64,000 nucleotides of DNA from G963665185 sp049723905 (GCF_049723905.1 NZ_JBJKFD010000001.1:930001-994000); one strand, 5' to 3'; shown: positions 16,619 to 25,184, numbered from the stretch's first letter. Translations and numbers: made by a program. The notes: generated by a model from the sequence alone, not told the origin.

Positions 16619-17434
16619 ATGCGTAGACTAACCCTCTTTCCTTCCCTGGCAATACTGCCTCTGATGGCCCTGGCATTGATCTTCACCATGTCTTCAGCTG
16701 CTCAGGCCCACTTTCAGATGGTCTACACACCTGACATGCTCAAAATGGGAACGATGGATTTTAAGATCGTCTTTTCCCATCCTGCAGAATCCGGGCATGT
16801 CATGACCATGCAGAAGCCGGAAGCTTTTTACGTCATCCATAAAGGGAAGAAAAAAGATTTGCTGGATACGCTCAAGCCCATCAAATGGACCAGCAGCACC
16901 AACTCTGCCGAAGCCTTTGAAAGCACAGTAAAGACACGTGGTGGCGATTATGAATTCATACTCGTTCCCGCACCTTACTACGAAAAAAGCGAAGATATCT
17001 ATATTCAGCAGATCACCAAAGTCATCACCAATGGTGATGGCGTGCCTTCGGACTGGAACGAAGCTGACGGTCTCAAAACCGAGTGGGTACCTTACGACCG
17101 CCCCTACGCGCTGTACCCCGGTATGACTTTCCGCGCCCTTCTTCTCTCCAATGGCAAACCGGTTGCCAACTCCGAGGTGGAAATCGAGTACATGAACTAC
17201 ACCCCGGACATGAAAAACAACAAGTTTGCCGAAAAAGAAAACATCACCCCTCCCTCAGACCACTTCATCACCATGGTCCACTTTACGGATGCCAACGGCG
17301 TGCTGACGTTTACGCCTCCTTTCGCTGGTTGGTGGGGATTTTGCGCACTAGGTTCCGGCCCGGACAAAACCTTCAAGGGCAAGGAACTTTCCCAGGACGC
17401 CGTCATTTGGATTCAGGCCACATCCCCCAAATAG
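16619..17434 (+). CDS. DUF4198-family periplasmic protein
   Basis: A 271-residue exported protein. The signal peptide ends near SSAAQA, followed by HFQMVYTPDMLKMGTMDFKI, the DUF4198 start with an N-terminal histidine on the mature protein. Later parts are YALYPGMTFRALLLSNGKPV and ANGVLTFTPPFAGWWGFCAL, which match that family's Ig-like fold. DUF4198 proteins are often encoded near metal transporters. AGGAG lies upstream of the ATG. It lies 82 bases after the preceding gene and ends the feo operon before a terminator. Confidence 0.85.
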   Translation: MRRLTLFPSLAILPLMALALIFTMSSAAQAHFQMVYTPDMLKMGTMDFKIVFSHPAESGHVMTMQKPEAFYVIHKGKKKDLLDTLKPIKWTSSTNSAEAFESTVKTRGGDYEFILVPAPYYEKSEDIYIQQITKVITNGDGVPSDWNEADGLKTEWVPYDRPYALYPGMTFRALLLSNGKPVANSEVEIEYMNYTPDMKNNKFAEKENITPPSDHFITMVHFTDANGVLTFTPPFAGWWGFCALGSGPDKTFKGKELSQDAVIWIQATSPK

Positions 17435-17481
17435 GCTAAAAGCCACTCGATGAAAGCAGAACGTACCTGCTTCGCATAAAA

Positions 17482-17516
17482 AAACCGCCGTCAGGAAACC
17501 TGGCGGCGGTTTATTA
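17482..17516. terminator. Bidirectional terminator between the feo operon and trpS
   Basis: A 14-pair stem AAACCGCCGTCAGG / CCTGGCGGCGGTTT with an AAA loop and one G-T pair. T-rich flanks serve the plus strand, and A-runs serve trpS on the minus strand. Confidence 0.85.
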
Positions 17517-17534
17517 TTTCAGCTTATTACAGAA

Positions 17535-18527
17535 TCAAAAATCCAGATTCATGAGCTTGCGCATTTTATCCATTGTACTGGCTGCGCTTTCACGTCCCTT
17601 TTCATTTCCCTGCTTCAGGATGTCCTGCACTTTGTCTGGATCATTCTCCAGCTCACGACGACGAGCCTGAATCGGTTCGAGAAACTCTGCGATTTTTTCA
17701 ACCAGCAGTTTCTTGCATTCACCGCATCCACGTGTTGCCAAAGTGCATCCATCGCAAACCTCGGCTTTGACATCATTGCCGCAAAGCAGGTCAAGGTATG
17801 GATACAAGTTGCAATTATCCGGGTTGCCTGGATCTTTCAGGCGCATACGAGCCGTATCCGTGAGCATGCTCATAACCTTGGGGCGAACTTCGTCGATCGG
17901 ATCTTTAAGATAAATCGAGTTGTCGTAACTTTTGCTCATCTTACGCCCGTCCAGTCCAGGAAGTTTGGGCGTCTCCGTCAACTTTGCTGCGGGTTCAGGG
18001 AAAAGATCGCCGTAATACGAGTTGAAACGACGGACGATCTCCCGAGTCAATTCCAGGTGCGGCACCTGGTCCTGTCCCACAGGAACCCATTGGGGACGAT
18101 GGATGATGATATCCGTGCACATCAGAACAGGATACCCCAAAAATCCGTACGTACTCAAATCCTTATTGGATTCCTGCCGGACTTCCTTGTATGTGGGGTT
18201 CCGCTCCAGCCAACCGGTCGGGGTGATCATACCAAGAATCAGAGTCATCTCGGCAATTTCTTTCACCTGAGACTGCTGGTAAATAACGCATTGTTCCGGG
18301 TCCAGTCCGGAGGCTATCCAGTCTATGACAAGCTCAGGGACAAAGCCCTTCACTCGACGGGAATCGGCGTAATCCGTGGTCAGGGCATGCCAGTCTGCCA
18401 CAAAATAAAGGCACTCGTATTCCTTTTGCAGTTCCACCCAATTGCGGATGGCACCGAAATAGTGGCCTATATGCAGCGGTCCCGTGGGACGCATACCTGA
18501 TACAATACGGTTCTCCGGTTTAATCAT
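17535..18527 (-). CDS. trpS: Tryptophanyl-tRNA synthetase with probable Fe-S cysteine motif
   Basis: TrpRS charges tRNA-Trp. From the ATG at 18527 (MIKPENRIVSGMRPTG) it has 330 residues, normal for the family. The 28 upstream codons lack family similarity. Class I signatures are PLHIGHYFG and KMSKSYDNS. A C-x21-C-x6-C-x2-C array lies in the C-terminal third (DNC, then DGC, RGC and GEC). This resembles the cysteine array reported to bind a [4Fe-4S] cluster in Thermotoga TrpRS (C-x22-C-x6-C-x2-C). The gene starts 13 bases after the stop of the upstream membrane protease gene. Confidence 0.96.
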   Translation of the reverse strand: MIKPENRIVSGMRPTGPLHIGHYFGAIRNWVELQKEYECLYFVADWHALTTDYADSRRVKGFVPELVIDWIASGLDPEQCVIYQQSQVKEIAEMTLILGMITPTGWLERNPTYKEVRQESNKDLSTYGFLGYPVLMCTDIIIHRPQWVPVGQDQVPHLELTREIVRRFNSYYGDLFPEPAAKLTETPKLPGLDGRKMSKSYDNSIYLKDPIDEVRPKVMSMLTDTARMRLKDPGNPDNCNLYPYLDLLCGNDVKAEVCDGCTLATRGCGECKKLLVEKIAEFLEPIQARRRELENDPDKVQDILKQGNEKGRESAASTMDKMRKLMNLDF

Positions 18528-18540
18528 TGCGTAGAAACCT

Positions 18541-19185
18541 TTACAGCAGAATATTTCCGACGAATTGAACCATGGGCCACAAAAGCTTTCCCAGAAGGCC
18601 TGTAGCCGCAAGTAAAATTATTATAATGAACCCATAGCGTTCAAAACGCAGAAATTTATAAGCCATGTTTAAAGGCAACAGCCAAGCCAAAATTTTGCTC
18701 CCATCCAGGGGAGGAATGGGAAGAAGATTAAAGCATCCAAGCACCAGGCTGATGAGTGCCCCCTGCTTGCAAATGAGTGCCAAAGGATAAAGCACGGACT
18801 GCATGGTTGGACTCACCCCGGACACGAGTATGCTGGCGCTAAGACGAAACAGCCCGGCAAGTAATACAGCAACAAGCATATTAGCTGCGGGCCCTGCCAA
18901 AGCCACCAGCATCATACCGCGGGCGGGATTTCTGAAATACCTGGCATCTACGGGAACTGGCTTTGCCCATCCGATCATCCGGGTGAGCACCAAAAGCAAG
19001 GTTCCCATAAGGTCGAGATGCTTGAGGGGGTTGAGAGTAAGACGCCCGGCCTGCTTTGCGGTAGGGTCGCCGAGCAGATAGGCAGCAAAACCGTGAGCTG
19101 CTTCGTGGCAGGTTATGGCCAGAAGAAACCCAGGCAGAATAAGGGCAATTTCCCTGATGGTTGCAGCAAGATCAAATGAGAACAT
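18541..19185 (-). CDS. Site-2-protease-family (M50) membrane metallopeptidase
   Basis: A 214-residue membrane protein with the zinc motif CHEAAHG (His27, Glu28, His31) in the first helix. The third-ligand segment LLPIPPLDGSKIL lies near residue 160, with four to six membrane helices. It lacks a PDZ domain and belongs to the short cytoplasm-facing S2P-like group, whose substrates are mostly unknown. It is upstream of trpS on the same strand. Confidence 0.9.
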   Translation of the reverse strand: MFSFDLAATIREIALILPGFLLAITCHEAAHGFAAYLLGDPTAKQAGRLTLNPLKHLDLMGTLLLVLTRMIGWAKPVPVDARYFRNPARGMMLVALAGPAANMLVAVLLAGLFRLSASILVSGVSPTMQSVLYPLALICKQGALISLVLGCFNLLPIPPLDGSKILAWLLPLNMAYKFLRFERYGFIIIILLAATGLLGKLLWPMVQFVGNILL

Positions 19186-19241
19186 GAACAGCGGCTAGCA
19201 GTTTCTTATGCGGAGGGCAAGCTCTTTGGATGGGGTTTACC

Positions 19242-19268
19242 CTCCCTGCACCATTCAGGTGCAGGGAG
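19242..19268. other. Perfect 11-pair stem-loop
   Basis: CTCCCTGCACC and GGTGCAGGGAG enclose the loop ATTCA. It lies just past the end of the response-regulator gene (minus strand) but has no T-run on either side. It may be an RNA 3'-end stabiliser or a processing site rather than an intrinsic terminator. Confidence 0.55.
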
Positions 19269-19278
19269 AAGAGTAGCA

Positions 19279-19656
19279 TTATTTTCGGGCCAAGGCCTTT
19301 TTCATGGCCAAGTCGACTTTGGATTTAAGTTCCGTCAACTCTACGGATTTCACCACATAATAATCTGCGGCAATGGATTTGAGGTCATGCTGAAACGAAT
19401 CGTATGCCGTGCTCAAAATAACAGGCAGGTCCTGGTCTTGCCCACGAATTTCCTGCAGCAGATCAAGTCCGGACCGGTTGGCACCAAGCTTAATGTCCAA
19501 AATAACAACCTGGGGCTTTTCCCTGTTGAGCAGTTCCAGGATATCCTCTTCGCCGTTGGAGGTCGCAACGACGTATCCTTCGCTTTCCAGTTCCTCGCGG
19601 TAAAGCATACGAATATGCTTTTCGTCGTCTACAACCAGAACTTTTTTCTTACTCAT
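19279..19656 (-). CDS. Single-domain response regulator (CheY-like)
   Basis: A stand-alone receiver domain of 125 residues. The acidic pair is Asp10-Asp11 (VLVVDDEKHI) and the phospho-acceptor is Asp54 (VVILDIKLG). The conserved lysine lies in VVKSVEL near residue 104, and a basic end closes the protein. There is no output domain, so it must act by protein-protein contact or as a phospho-relay step. No kinase is adjacent. The two histidine kinases in the window lie 9 kb or more away. Confidence 0.93.
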   Translation of the reverse strand: MSKKKVLVVDDEKHIRMLYREELESEGYVVATSNGEEDILELLNREKPQVVILDIKLGANRSGLDLLQEIRGQDQDLPVILSTAYDSFQHDLKSIAADYYVVKSVELTELKSKVDLAMKKALARK

Positions 19657-20060
19657 GGCAGCCTCCGCATATTAAACAAGCCTGTCCAGCAATATTATAT
19701 GAAAGAAAACAGTATCTCGGTCAACCGGAAACCGAAATCTTTCCCAGCGTCATCGAATACTCTAGTATTGAGTGTAATTTATTTTTTTTGCAAGTCAAAA
19801 CGACGTCCATATGATGAAAGCTATAACTCCGTGTCCAAATCCAACCTGAGATATACGGTAACAAAAGCCTCTCCGCATGTCTTGATGTTCATCCATGAAA
19901 AAGGTAGGAAATTATCCGTTCGATAGTCCCTCCCGCCGCAAAACACGGCGGGGAGAAACAACTGATTGCCGACAGCCACTTCTTTTCATTGGCTTTTCAT
20001 GCCCCTTGCCTGCCCCAGGTAGTTTTTACAACTCATAAAGACCAAGCAGAAACCAGAGAT
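19657..20060. other. Divergent intergenic region, no gene seen
   Basis: About 400 AT-rich bases between the response regulator and the TtuB-like gene. The only structure seen is a GC hairpin (TCCCGCCG / CGGCGGGG, 19931-19953) without a T-run. The frame over 19989-20060 reads into the next gene but lacks a ribosome-binding site. Confidence 0.5.
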
Positions 20061-20261
20061 ATGATCACCGTAATCAGGGAACCGGATAACGAAACGCTGA
20101 CCTTTGACAAACTTAATACGGTGCAGCAGTTACTTAATAAAATAGGCGAACGAGCAACCTCAGTACTTGTCATACGAGACGGCAAAGAACTGCTGACCCC
20201 AGATCGTCAGTTGTTCAACGGTGAGACAATCGCAGTACGAGCTGTGCGCTCAAAAGGCTAG
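20061..20261 (+). CDS. Ubiquitin-like sulfur carrier (MoaD/ThiS/TtuB-like)
   Basis: A 66-residue beta-grasp protein from the ATG at 20061 (MITVIREPDNETLTFD). The pattern TVQQLLNKIGE, TSVLVIRDGKELLTPDR, GETIAVRAV is that of MoaD/ThiS/TtuB carriers. It lies 59 bases upstream of a TtuA-like thiouridine synthase, which points to a TtuB role delivering sulfur to tRNA. The C-terminus is SKG rather than the usual GG, an oddity discussed as a finding. The ribosome-binding site is weak. Confidence 0.8.
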   Translation: MITVIREPDNETLTFDKLNTVQQLLNKIGERATSVLVIRDGKELLTPDRQLFNGETIAVRAVRSKG

Positions 20262-20320
20262 CTCTCATTTTTCAAAGATCCTGAAAACATACTGCCTCAA
20301 CTTTCCAAGGAGACCCTATA

Positions 20321-21232
20321 GTGAAATGCCGGAGTTGCAAGGCACTGGCCCAAGTCCGACTGCCAAGCCATAACGCAGGGTTCTGCCCAAGCTGTTACTT
20401 TGAATTTTTCTCACGCCAGGTCAGTAAAGCCATCCGGCACCACAAAATGTTCAATCGCGATGAACGAATTCTCGTCTGCCTTTCCGGTGGCAAGGACTCC
20501 CTTGCCCTTATGTATGAACTGGCGCGCCAAGGATATAATGTCACCGGACTGCACGTAAACCTGGCAATTCCCGGCTCCTCTGAAGTCGTACTGAATGTTG
20601 TTGAAAAATTTTGCCAAAAACACGATTTTCCTTTGATCGTAAAAAACATGGAACAGGAAGGTTTGCCAATTCCTGAGGTCAAACGTCGTGTTCGCCGCCC
20701 CATCTGCTCGGTCTGCGGAAAAATAAAAAGACATTATTTCAACTTGGCAGGGATAGAAGGCAAATTCGATGTTCTCGCCACCGGTCACAACTTGGACGAT
20801 GAAGTCGCACGCCTGTTTGCAAACGCCCTTCGCTGGGATGTGGGATACCTTGGGCACCAAAATCCCAGTCTTCCGGCAGAAAATGGTTTTATCCGCAAGG
20901 TCAAACCTCTGTATCGGCTCACAGAATTTGAAACGGCAAACTACGCCTTCCTTCGGGGCATCGACTATCACAGCGCAGGCTGCCCATACAGCCCCGGAGC
21001 GTCTTTTACCGGACATAAAATGCTCATGGAAAACCTGGAGCACGATCGACCGGGAGCCAAAATCCTCTTCTACGACAATTTTTTAAAGAAAGCCCGTCCT
21101 GTCTTTGCTGAAGCCGCCCATGAAGAACGCCTTGGCGAGCTTGTGCAATGTGAGGAATGTGGCATGCCCTCCCCTGTTCCCACATGCGGTGTATGCTCAC
21201 TGCGAGCCCGGTTGGCTGCGCCCGAAGAATAA
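20321..21232 (+). CDS. TtuA/Ncs6-family tRNA 2-thiolation enzyme
   Basis: These ATPases thiolate U54 or wobble uridine in tRNA. The 303-residue protein has an N-terminal zinc finger (Cys3, Cys6, Cys22, Cys25), the PP-loop SGGKDS at residues 55-60 and the cysteine pair ICSVCGK (about residue 130). A third catalytic cysteine lies in SAGCPYSPG, with TGHNLDDEVARL and a C-terminal zinc finger CEECG...CGVC. Three cysteines can hold the Fe-S cluster found in TtuA. The start is GTG at 20321 with AAGGAG upstream. It partners the carrier gene just before it. Confidence 0.9.
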   Translation: MKCRSCKALAQVRLPSHNAGFCPSCYFEFFSRQVSKAIRHHKMFNRDERILVCLSGGKDSLALMYELARQGYNVTGLHVNLAIPGSSEVVLNVVEKFCQKHDFPLIVKNMEQEGLPIPEVKRRVRRPICSVCGKIKRHYFNLAGIEGKFDVLATGHNLDDEVARLFANALRWDVGYLGHQNPSLPAENGFIRKVKPLYRLTEFETANYAFLRGIDYHSAGCPYSPGASFTGHKMLMENLEHDRPGAKILFYDNFLKKARPVFAEAAHEERLGELVQCEECGMPSPVPTCGVCSLRARLAAPEE

Positions 21233-21299
21233 TCCTTCACCGCTCTACCCCGGAGAATGGTATTGCCCCCATTACCGGGGAAAACGGAAACAAGACATC

Positions 21300-22235
21300 A
21301 TGCTTCAAACCATCAGCCGGTTCGTTGAACAATATTTTCTTGTCATCGCCCTGCTCATGTCAGGCGCAGCCCTGTTCAATCCGGCTCTTTTCACTTGGAT
21401 CCAGCCCCATATTCCAATCGGACTCGGCATTATCATGTTCGGGATGGGAATGGCCTTGGATTTTCAGGATTTTGCCGAGGTCTTTCCCAAGTGGCGTCTG
21501 GTAGGCCTCGGCGTGCTGCTGCAGTTTACGGTCATGCCCCTCATAGCATTGGCAGTGAATCAAATTTTCAACCTTCCTCTGGAAATTGCCATCGGTGTTG
21601 GTATTGTCGGCGCCTGTCCGGGAGGCACAGCTTCCAATGTGATGACCTATCTAGCCCGTGGAAATGTTGCCTTGTCCGTAGTTATGACGCTTGTTTCCAC
21701 AACTTTGGGGCCACTGCTTACACCTGCTATCATTTACCTTCTTTTCAAAACCAAGGTCGACATTGCATTCCTGCCCATGGCGGAATCCGTATTCTGGATC
21801 GTCGTTTTTCCTCTTATCGACGGGCTTATTTTACGCCGTTTGCTCCGCACCCAAATAAAACCCCTTCTGGACATCTTTCCTTCCATTTCCATCATCACCA
21901 TCTCCATGGTGGTAGCCTGCGTCGTGGGATTGAGCCAGAAAACCCTACTCGCCTTTCCGCTTGCCATCATAACGGCAGTCATTGTCCACAACCTTTCCGG
22001 CCTCTCCCTGGGATACTGGCTGGCTCGCTTGGCAGGAAGCAGCAAACGCGACGCCAGAACCGTAGCCATAGAAGTGGGCATGCAGAACTCCGGGCTAGGG
22101 GTGGCCCTGGCCAATAAGTTCTTCAGTGCTGCAGCCGCATTGCCGGGGGCAATATTCAGTCTTGAGCAGAACCTTGCCGGAATCATCATGATCAAAATAT
22201 GGGAACTGCGAGCTGGCAATCTCCAAAGCAAATAA
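21300..22235 (+). CDS. Bile acid:sodium symporter (BASS) family transporter
   Basis: A membrane protein of 311 residues with nine or ten hydrophobic helices. The frame extends 65 codons upstream into ttuA, but family similarity starts at MLQTISRFVEQYF (ATG 21300). Family hallmarks are PIGLGIIMFGMGMALDFQDF, VGACPGGTASNVMTYLARG and IEVGMQNSGLGVALANKFF, the last two being the crossover ion-binding helices. The substrate of bacterial BASS proteins is usually an organic acid with Na+; it cannot be assigned here. Confidence 0.93.
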   Translation: MLQTISRFVEQYFLVIALLMSGAALFNPALFTWIQPHIPIGLGIIMFGMGMALDFQDFAEVFPKWRLVGLGVLLQFTVMPLIALAVNQIFNLPLEIAIGVGIVGACPGGTASNVMTYLARGNVALSVVMTLVSTTLGPLLTPAIIYLLFKTKVDIAFLPMAESVFWIVVFPLIDGLILRRLLRTQIKPLLDIFPSISIITISMVVACVVGLSQKTLLAFPLAIITAVIVHNLSGLSLGYWLARLAGSSKRDARTVAIEVGMQNSGLGVALANKFFSAAAALPGAIFSLEQNLAGIIMIKIWELRAGNLQSK

Positions 22236-22560
22236 TCCTGAAAGAACGTCCTGTTCTCCCCCGCTTGTTGGACACCCGCCAGAGAATACGCTACTGCAAA
22301 TTGACATTCCCGTACTAAAAAGAGCGGTTGTACATCTTTTTTAATGCGCACACCGAGGATCACAGTCCCGTGTTTGTACCAATAGTCTATTGAGGGAACA
22401 GAAGACACCTCACATACAAAACCCCAACCGTGAATTTGGGTGCGAGAGTAATCTCACGACCTTTATTTTCTGTTTTTCCGCTGGATACGTAAGCCAGCAA
22501 TAAGCATCTCGGCTGACTTCAGGCTCCAACTTCAATATGTGCGTTCCCCAGGAGGCACCA
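22236..22560. other. Intergenic leader, no recognised element
   Basis: About 325 bases before the NUP-family gene. A short hairpin CCCCAA/TTTGGG (around 22422-22440) is visible. Because the downstream gene handles nucleosides I looked for a purine riboswitch core and did not find one. There is no credible coding frame. Confidence 0.5.
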
Positions 22561-23670
22561 ATGATCACATCGAGAACAAAAATTCTGTTCTTTTTGGTTT
22601 GGTTCATTATTTCCACATGTTCCCTGGCTCCTGCTCAGGAGAGTGTATCCCAGGAAAGTACTACTCCCCAAGGACAAACAAAAGAAAACACGGCTGCTTC
22701 ACAGACAACCAAAGTAATTGCTCCCAAGGTTCTGGTGCTGGCCATGTTTGAGGTTGGCAAATTTACGGGTGATGCGCCAGGCGAAGCCCAACTCTGGGTG
22801 GAACAAGAAAAACTCGATACGCAAATCAATGTCGAAGGAATCCCGCATCCGCTCTACTTCAACCCCACAACGGGACTTGCCATTACTGTAACCGATATGG
22901 GAACGGTCAACGCCGCTGCCACGGTCATGGCACTCGGCCTTTCACCGAAAATTGATCTGTCCAAGACATTTGTGTTGATCGCAGGCATCGCAGGTGGACC
23001 TCCTGCCTTTGTAAGTACGGGAAGCGCCTTCTGGGCAAACTATGTTGTTGATGCCGACCTTGCCTACGAAATCTCCAACTATGAATTCCCCACTACGGAC
23101 AAACCATTGTTCCACCTTGGTTGCCCGGGGGATTTCTGCGATAACGGATGGACTGCAGGATATGAAATTTTCGAACTGAACAAAAAACTGTCCAAAGCAG
23201 CCTTTGAAACCAGCCGGAACGTGGAGCTGGCCGACACCCAAGCCGCAGAATCATACCGTCGGAATTATCCCCAAACAGCTGCCAGGCTTAGACCGTTTGT
23301 TGCCCAGGGGGATGTGCTGTCTTCCGGTACCTACTTTCATGGGAAAGTTTTTGGACGATGGGCAGACTGGTGGATGAAAAAATGGACCAAAGGGGAAGGC
23401 GAATACAGAGTAACGGCCATGGAAGACTCCGGAACCTTACTGTCGCTAAGCCGGTTGAATAAAATTAAGCGTGCCGACTTCAACAGGGCCATGGTTTTGC
23501 GCACTATCAGCAACTACGACCGCCAGCACCCGGGGCAAACCGCCCTGGAATCGCTGCAGGCCGATTCGGGCGGATATATCATTTCCATAAAAAATGCATA
23601 CCGTGTCGGCTCTGCCGTTGCCCACGACATCATTGCCAATCCTGAAAAATGGGAGGCACTTGTCCAGTAA
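22561..23670 (+). CDS. NUP-family purine nucleoside permease-like protein
   Basis: An exported protein of 369 residues. The start at 22561 has AGGAGG seven bases upstream; an in-frame ATG at 22537 does not. The signal peptide (ILFFLVWFIISTCSLAPAQ) is followed by a Ser/Thr/Gln-rich linker. The core is VLVLAMFEVGKFTGDAPGEA, VTDMGTVNAAATVMALGLS and FVLIAGIAGGPPAF, matching the NUP family. Despite its permease name, this family resembles nucleoside phosphorylases in sequence layout and has no multiple membrane helices here. A soluble periplasmic nucleoside-binding or cleaving role is as likely as transport. Confidence 0.85.
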   Translation: MITSRTKILFFLVWFIISTCSLAPAQESVSQESTTPQGQTKENTAASQTTKVIAPKVLVLAMFEVGKFTGDAPGEAQLWVEQEKLDTQINVEGIPHPLYFNPTTGLAITVTDMGTVNAAATVMALGLSPKIDLSKTFVLIAGIAGGPPAFVSTGSAFWANYVVDADLAYEISNYEFPTTDKPLFHLGCPGDFCDNGWTAGYEIFELNKKLSKAAFETSRNVELADTQAAESYRRNYPQTAARLRPFVAQGDVLSSGTYFHGKVFGRWADWWMKKWTKGEGEYRVTAMEDSGTLLSLSRLNKIKRADFNRAMVLRTISNYDRQHPGQTALESLQADSGGYIISIKNAYRVGSAVAHDIIANPEKWEALVQ

Positions 23671-23704
23671 CCTCGCATGTCCGAGAACAACAATACAACA
23701 AAAA

Positions 23705-23735
23705 GCGGGCGTTCCCATGGAAACGCCCGTTTTTT
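23705..23735. terminator. Terminator after the NUP-family gene
   Basis: GCGGGCGTT(C)C / GGAAACGCCCG stem with one bulge and a short loop, then TTTTTT. It may also serve the convergent minus-strand gene. Confidence 0.85.
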
Positions 23736-23766
23736 GTTCACAGTTTTCAGAACGGGAAAGAAAAGA

Positions 23767-24300
23767 TTAGCCTTCCTTCAAAACCCATTCACTGAACTCG
23801 CGAACCTCTTCCTCCCACTTGCTTGGGGAAAGACGCAGCCTTAGAAATTCTTCAAATACACAATCAAGAAACGCTGCAGACTTCTCGATCAGATAAAATT
23901 TTTCCAGAAACGCCGCATCCGGGTCATCCCCTTCTTCGCGCTTGGTCTCAACCTTGGGAGTCTTCAGAGGGCCAACGCCAAAATCCTCGGCTTTCAGCAT
24001 CATGGTCCACTCTTCTGGGTCCTGCTCAAACTTCAACAACGCCTTGTTGACCTTCTTTCCATTACGCAGGCCAAGACGAGCTTCGCGCAATTCGGAATGC
24101 ATCCCTGAAACCGTGGCGGTCTCCTTGGTATCTCCTTCACCACCCTCCACGGAAACACGCTGCTCCACAAAGACCGTGAAGTGCTCTCCCTTGGAAGTTT
24201 TGAACAATCCGCTCAATACTTCGCTTTTGAACCACAACCAGGTTAGAAATTCTTGCCCGAGTATTCCGCTTTCGCGGTCTGCCAATGTGTAATCGGCCAT
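23767..24300 (-). CDS. RdgC C-terminal-like protein (second half of a split RdgC?)
   Basis: A 177-residue protein with AAGGAGATATAA before its ATG, so it is translated independently. GQEFLTWLWFKSE near residue 15, SELREARLGLRNGKKVNKALLKF and EEWTMMLKAEDFGV resemble the C-terminal half of long RdgC-like proteins, where a GK(K/V)xxKAxL strand follows a variable region. It lies 66 bases downstream of the RdgC-N-like gene. The similarity is from memory and moderate. If right, the two genes together (381 residues) replace one RdgC polypeptide. Confidence 0.55.
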   Translation of the reverse strand: MADYTLADRESGILGQEFLTWLWFKSEVLSGLFKTSKGEHFTVFVEQRVSVEGGEGDTKETATVSGMHSELREARLGLRNGKKVNKALLKFEQDPEEWTMMLKAEDFGVGPLKTPKVETKREEGDDPDAAFLEKFYLIEKSAAFLDCVFEEFLRLRLSPSKWEEEVREFSEWVLKEG

Positions 24301-24366
24301 TTATATCTCCTTGTCTGCACAGGCCAGTAGCCAGTCACTTTTAAAAGACGTCTACCATCCGCTCTA

Positions 24367-24981
24367 CTAGATGAAAACCGTCGGGTCGATGTTTTCCAAA
24401 CGACTCACCGCCTCTTCACCCAGAATACGCGAGGCCAGGAAAAAAGGAGTCTGCGGTTCCAGCTCCAATTCAAAAGTCAATGTAAAGCAGTCCTCAAAAA
24501 GTGCCCGAGCCTTGGCATTGGTAGAACCGAAATAAATAATCCCGGTCTGCATATTCCAGGCTGCTTCGAACACGGCGGGTACCGGCAAGGATTTGGCCCG
24601 AAGCCGAAGAGCAACCTGCTCTCGAATTTCAGTCTTACGGCTTTTGGAGACGAATTTTTTCTCATCGTCCTTTATGGATTCTTTGTATTCACGCAAAGCC
24701 AACTCAAAATATTTTTTAAAAACAGCCGGTTGAATACGCCGAGTATCCAAACGAAGGCTCCAGGTAAGAAACTCACCCTTTTCCGGGGGGGCACTTTTCC
24801 ATTCGGTATCAAGATAGTCGTCAAAACATACCCAGCCGAAAGACCTTTCCTCGGCGTTGTGGTCAATATCCTGAAAGGCATTTTTCAACAAACGCTCAGG
24901 AACCTCACGCCATAATCCCTCTGGGATATCCCCAACCACTCGATATCTTGTGTAGCTCACACTTGATGAAAGAAAGCCCAT
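24367..24981 (-). CDS. rdgC: RdgC-family (recombination-associated) protein, N-terminal type
   Basis: RdgC binds double-stranded DNA as a ring and limits RecA access. The 204-residue protein has SFGWVCFDDYLDT (compare the GWV segment of RdgC) and KKFVSKSRKTEIREQVALRL, matching the lysine-rich KKTEKDSLKDEV region. MQTGIIYFGSTNAKARALFEDCF follows, like the family strand-helix. E. coli RdgC has about 303 residues, so this is short. The missing C-terminal part may be the next gene. The start at 24981 is followed by a plausible beta strand (VSYTRYRVVG). Confidence 0.7.
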   Translation of the reverse strand: MGFLSSSVSYTRYRVVGDIPEGLWREVPERLLKNAFQDIDHNAEERSFGWVCFDDYLDTEWKSAPPEKGEFLTWSLRLDTRRIQPAVFKKYFELALREYKESIKDDEKKFVSKSRKTEIREQVALRLRAKSLPVPAVFEAAWNMQTGIIYFGSTNAKARALFEDCFTLTFELELEPQTPFFLASRILGEEAVSRLENIDPTVFI

Positions 24982-25184
24982 GCGACCTCCGTATATTCAG
25001 GCATAACGTTCTGCCTCCAGTTGCGGGCAGACAGGCGCGGACGTTAACGCAAAAAAATCACGCCCGCCACTCCTTTCCGGGAACGGAAATTGAATCACTA
25101 TTCAGTATAAATTCCAGAAGTCGGTTTTTCAACATACCGTGAAATCCCGCATCTGGGTACGACTCCGATTCCAAGGAGGCACTG

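Noticed and set aside
22236..22560. Purine or other riboswitch before the NUP-family gene
   Set aside because: The conserved riboswitch core sequences were not found; only a weak short hairpin is present.
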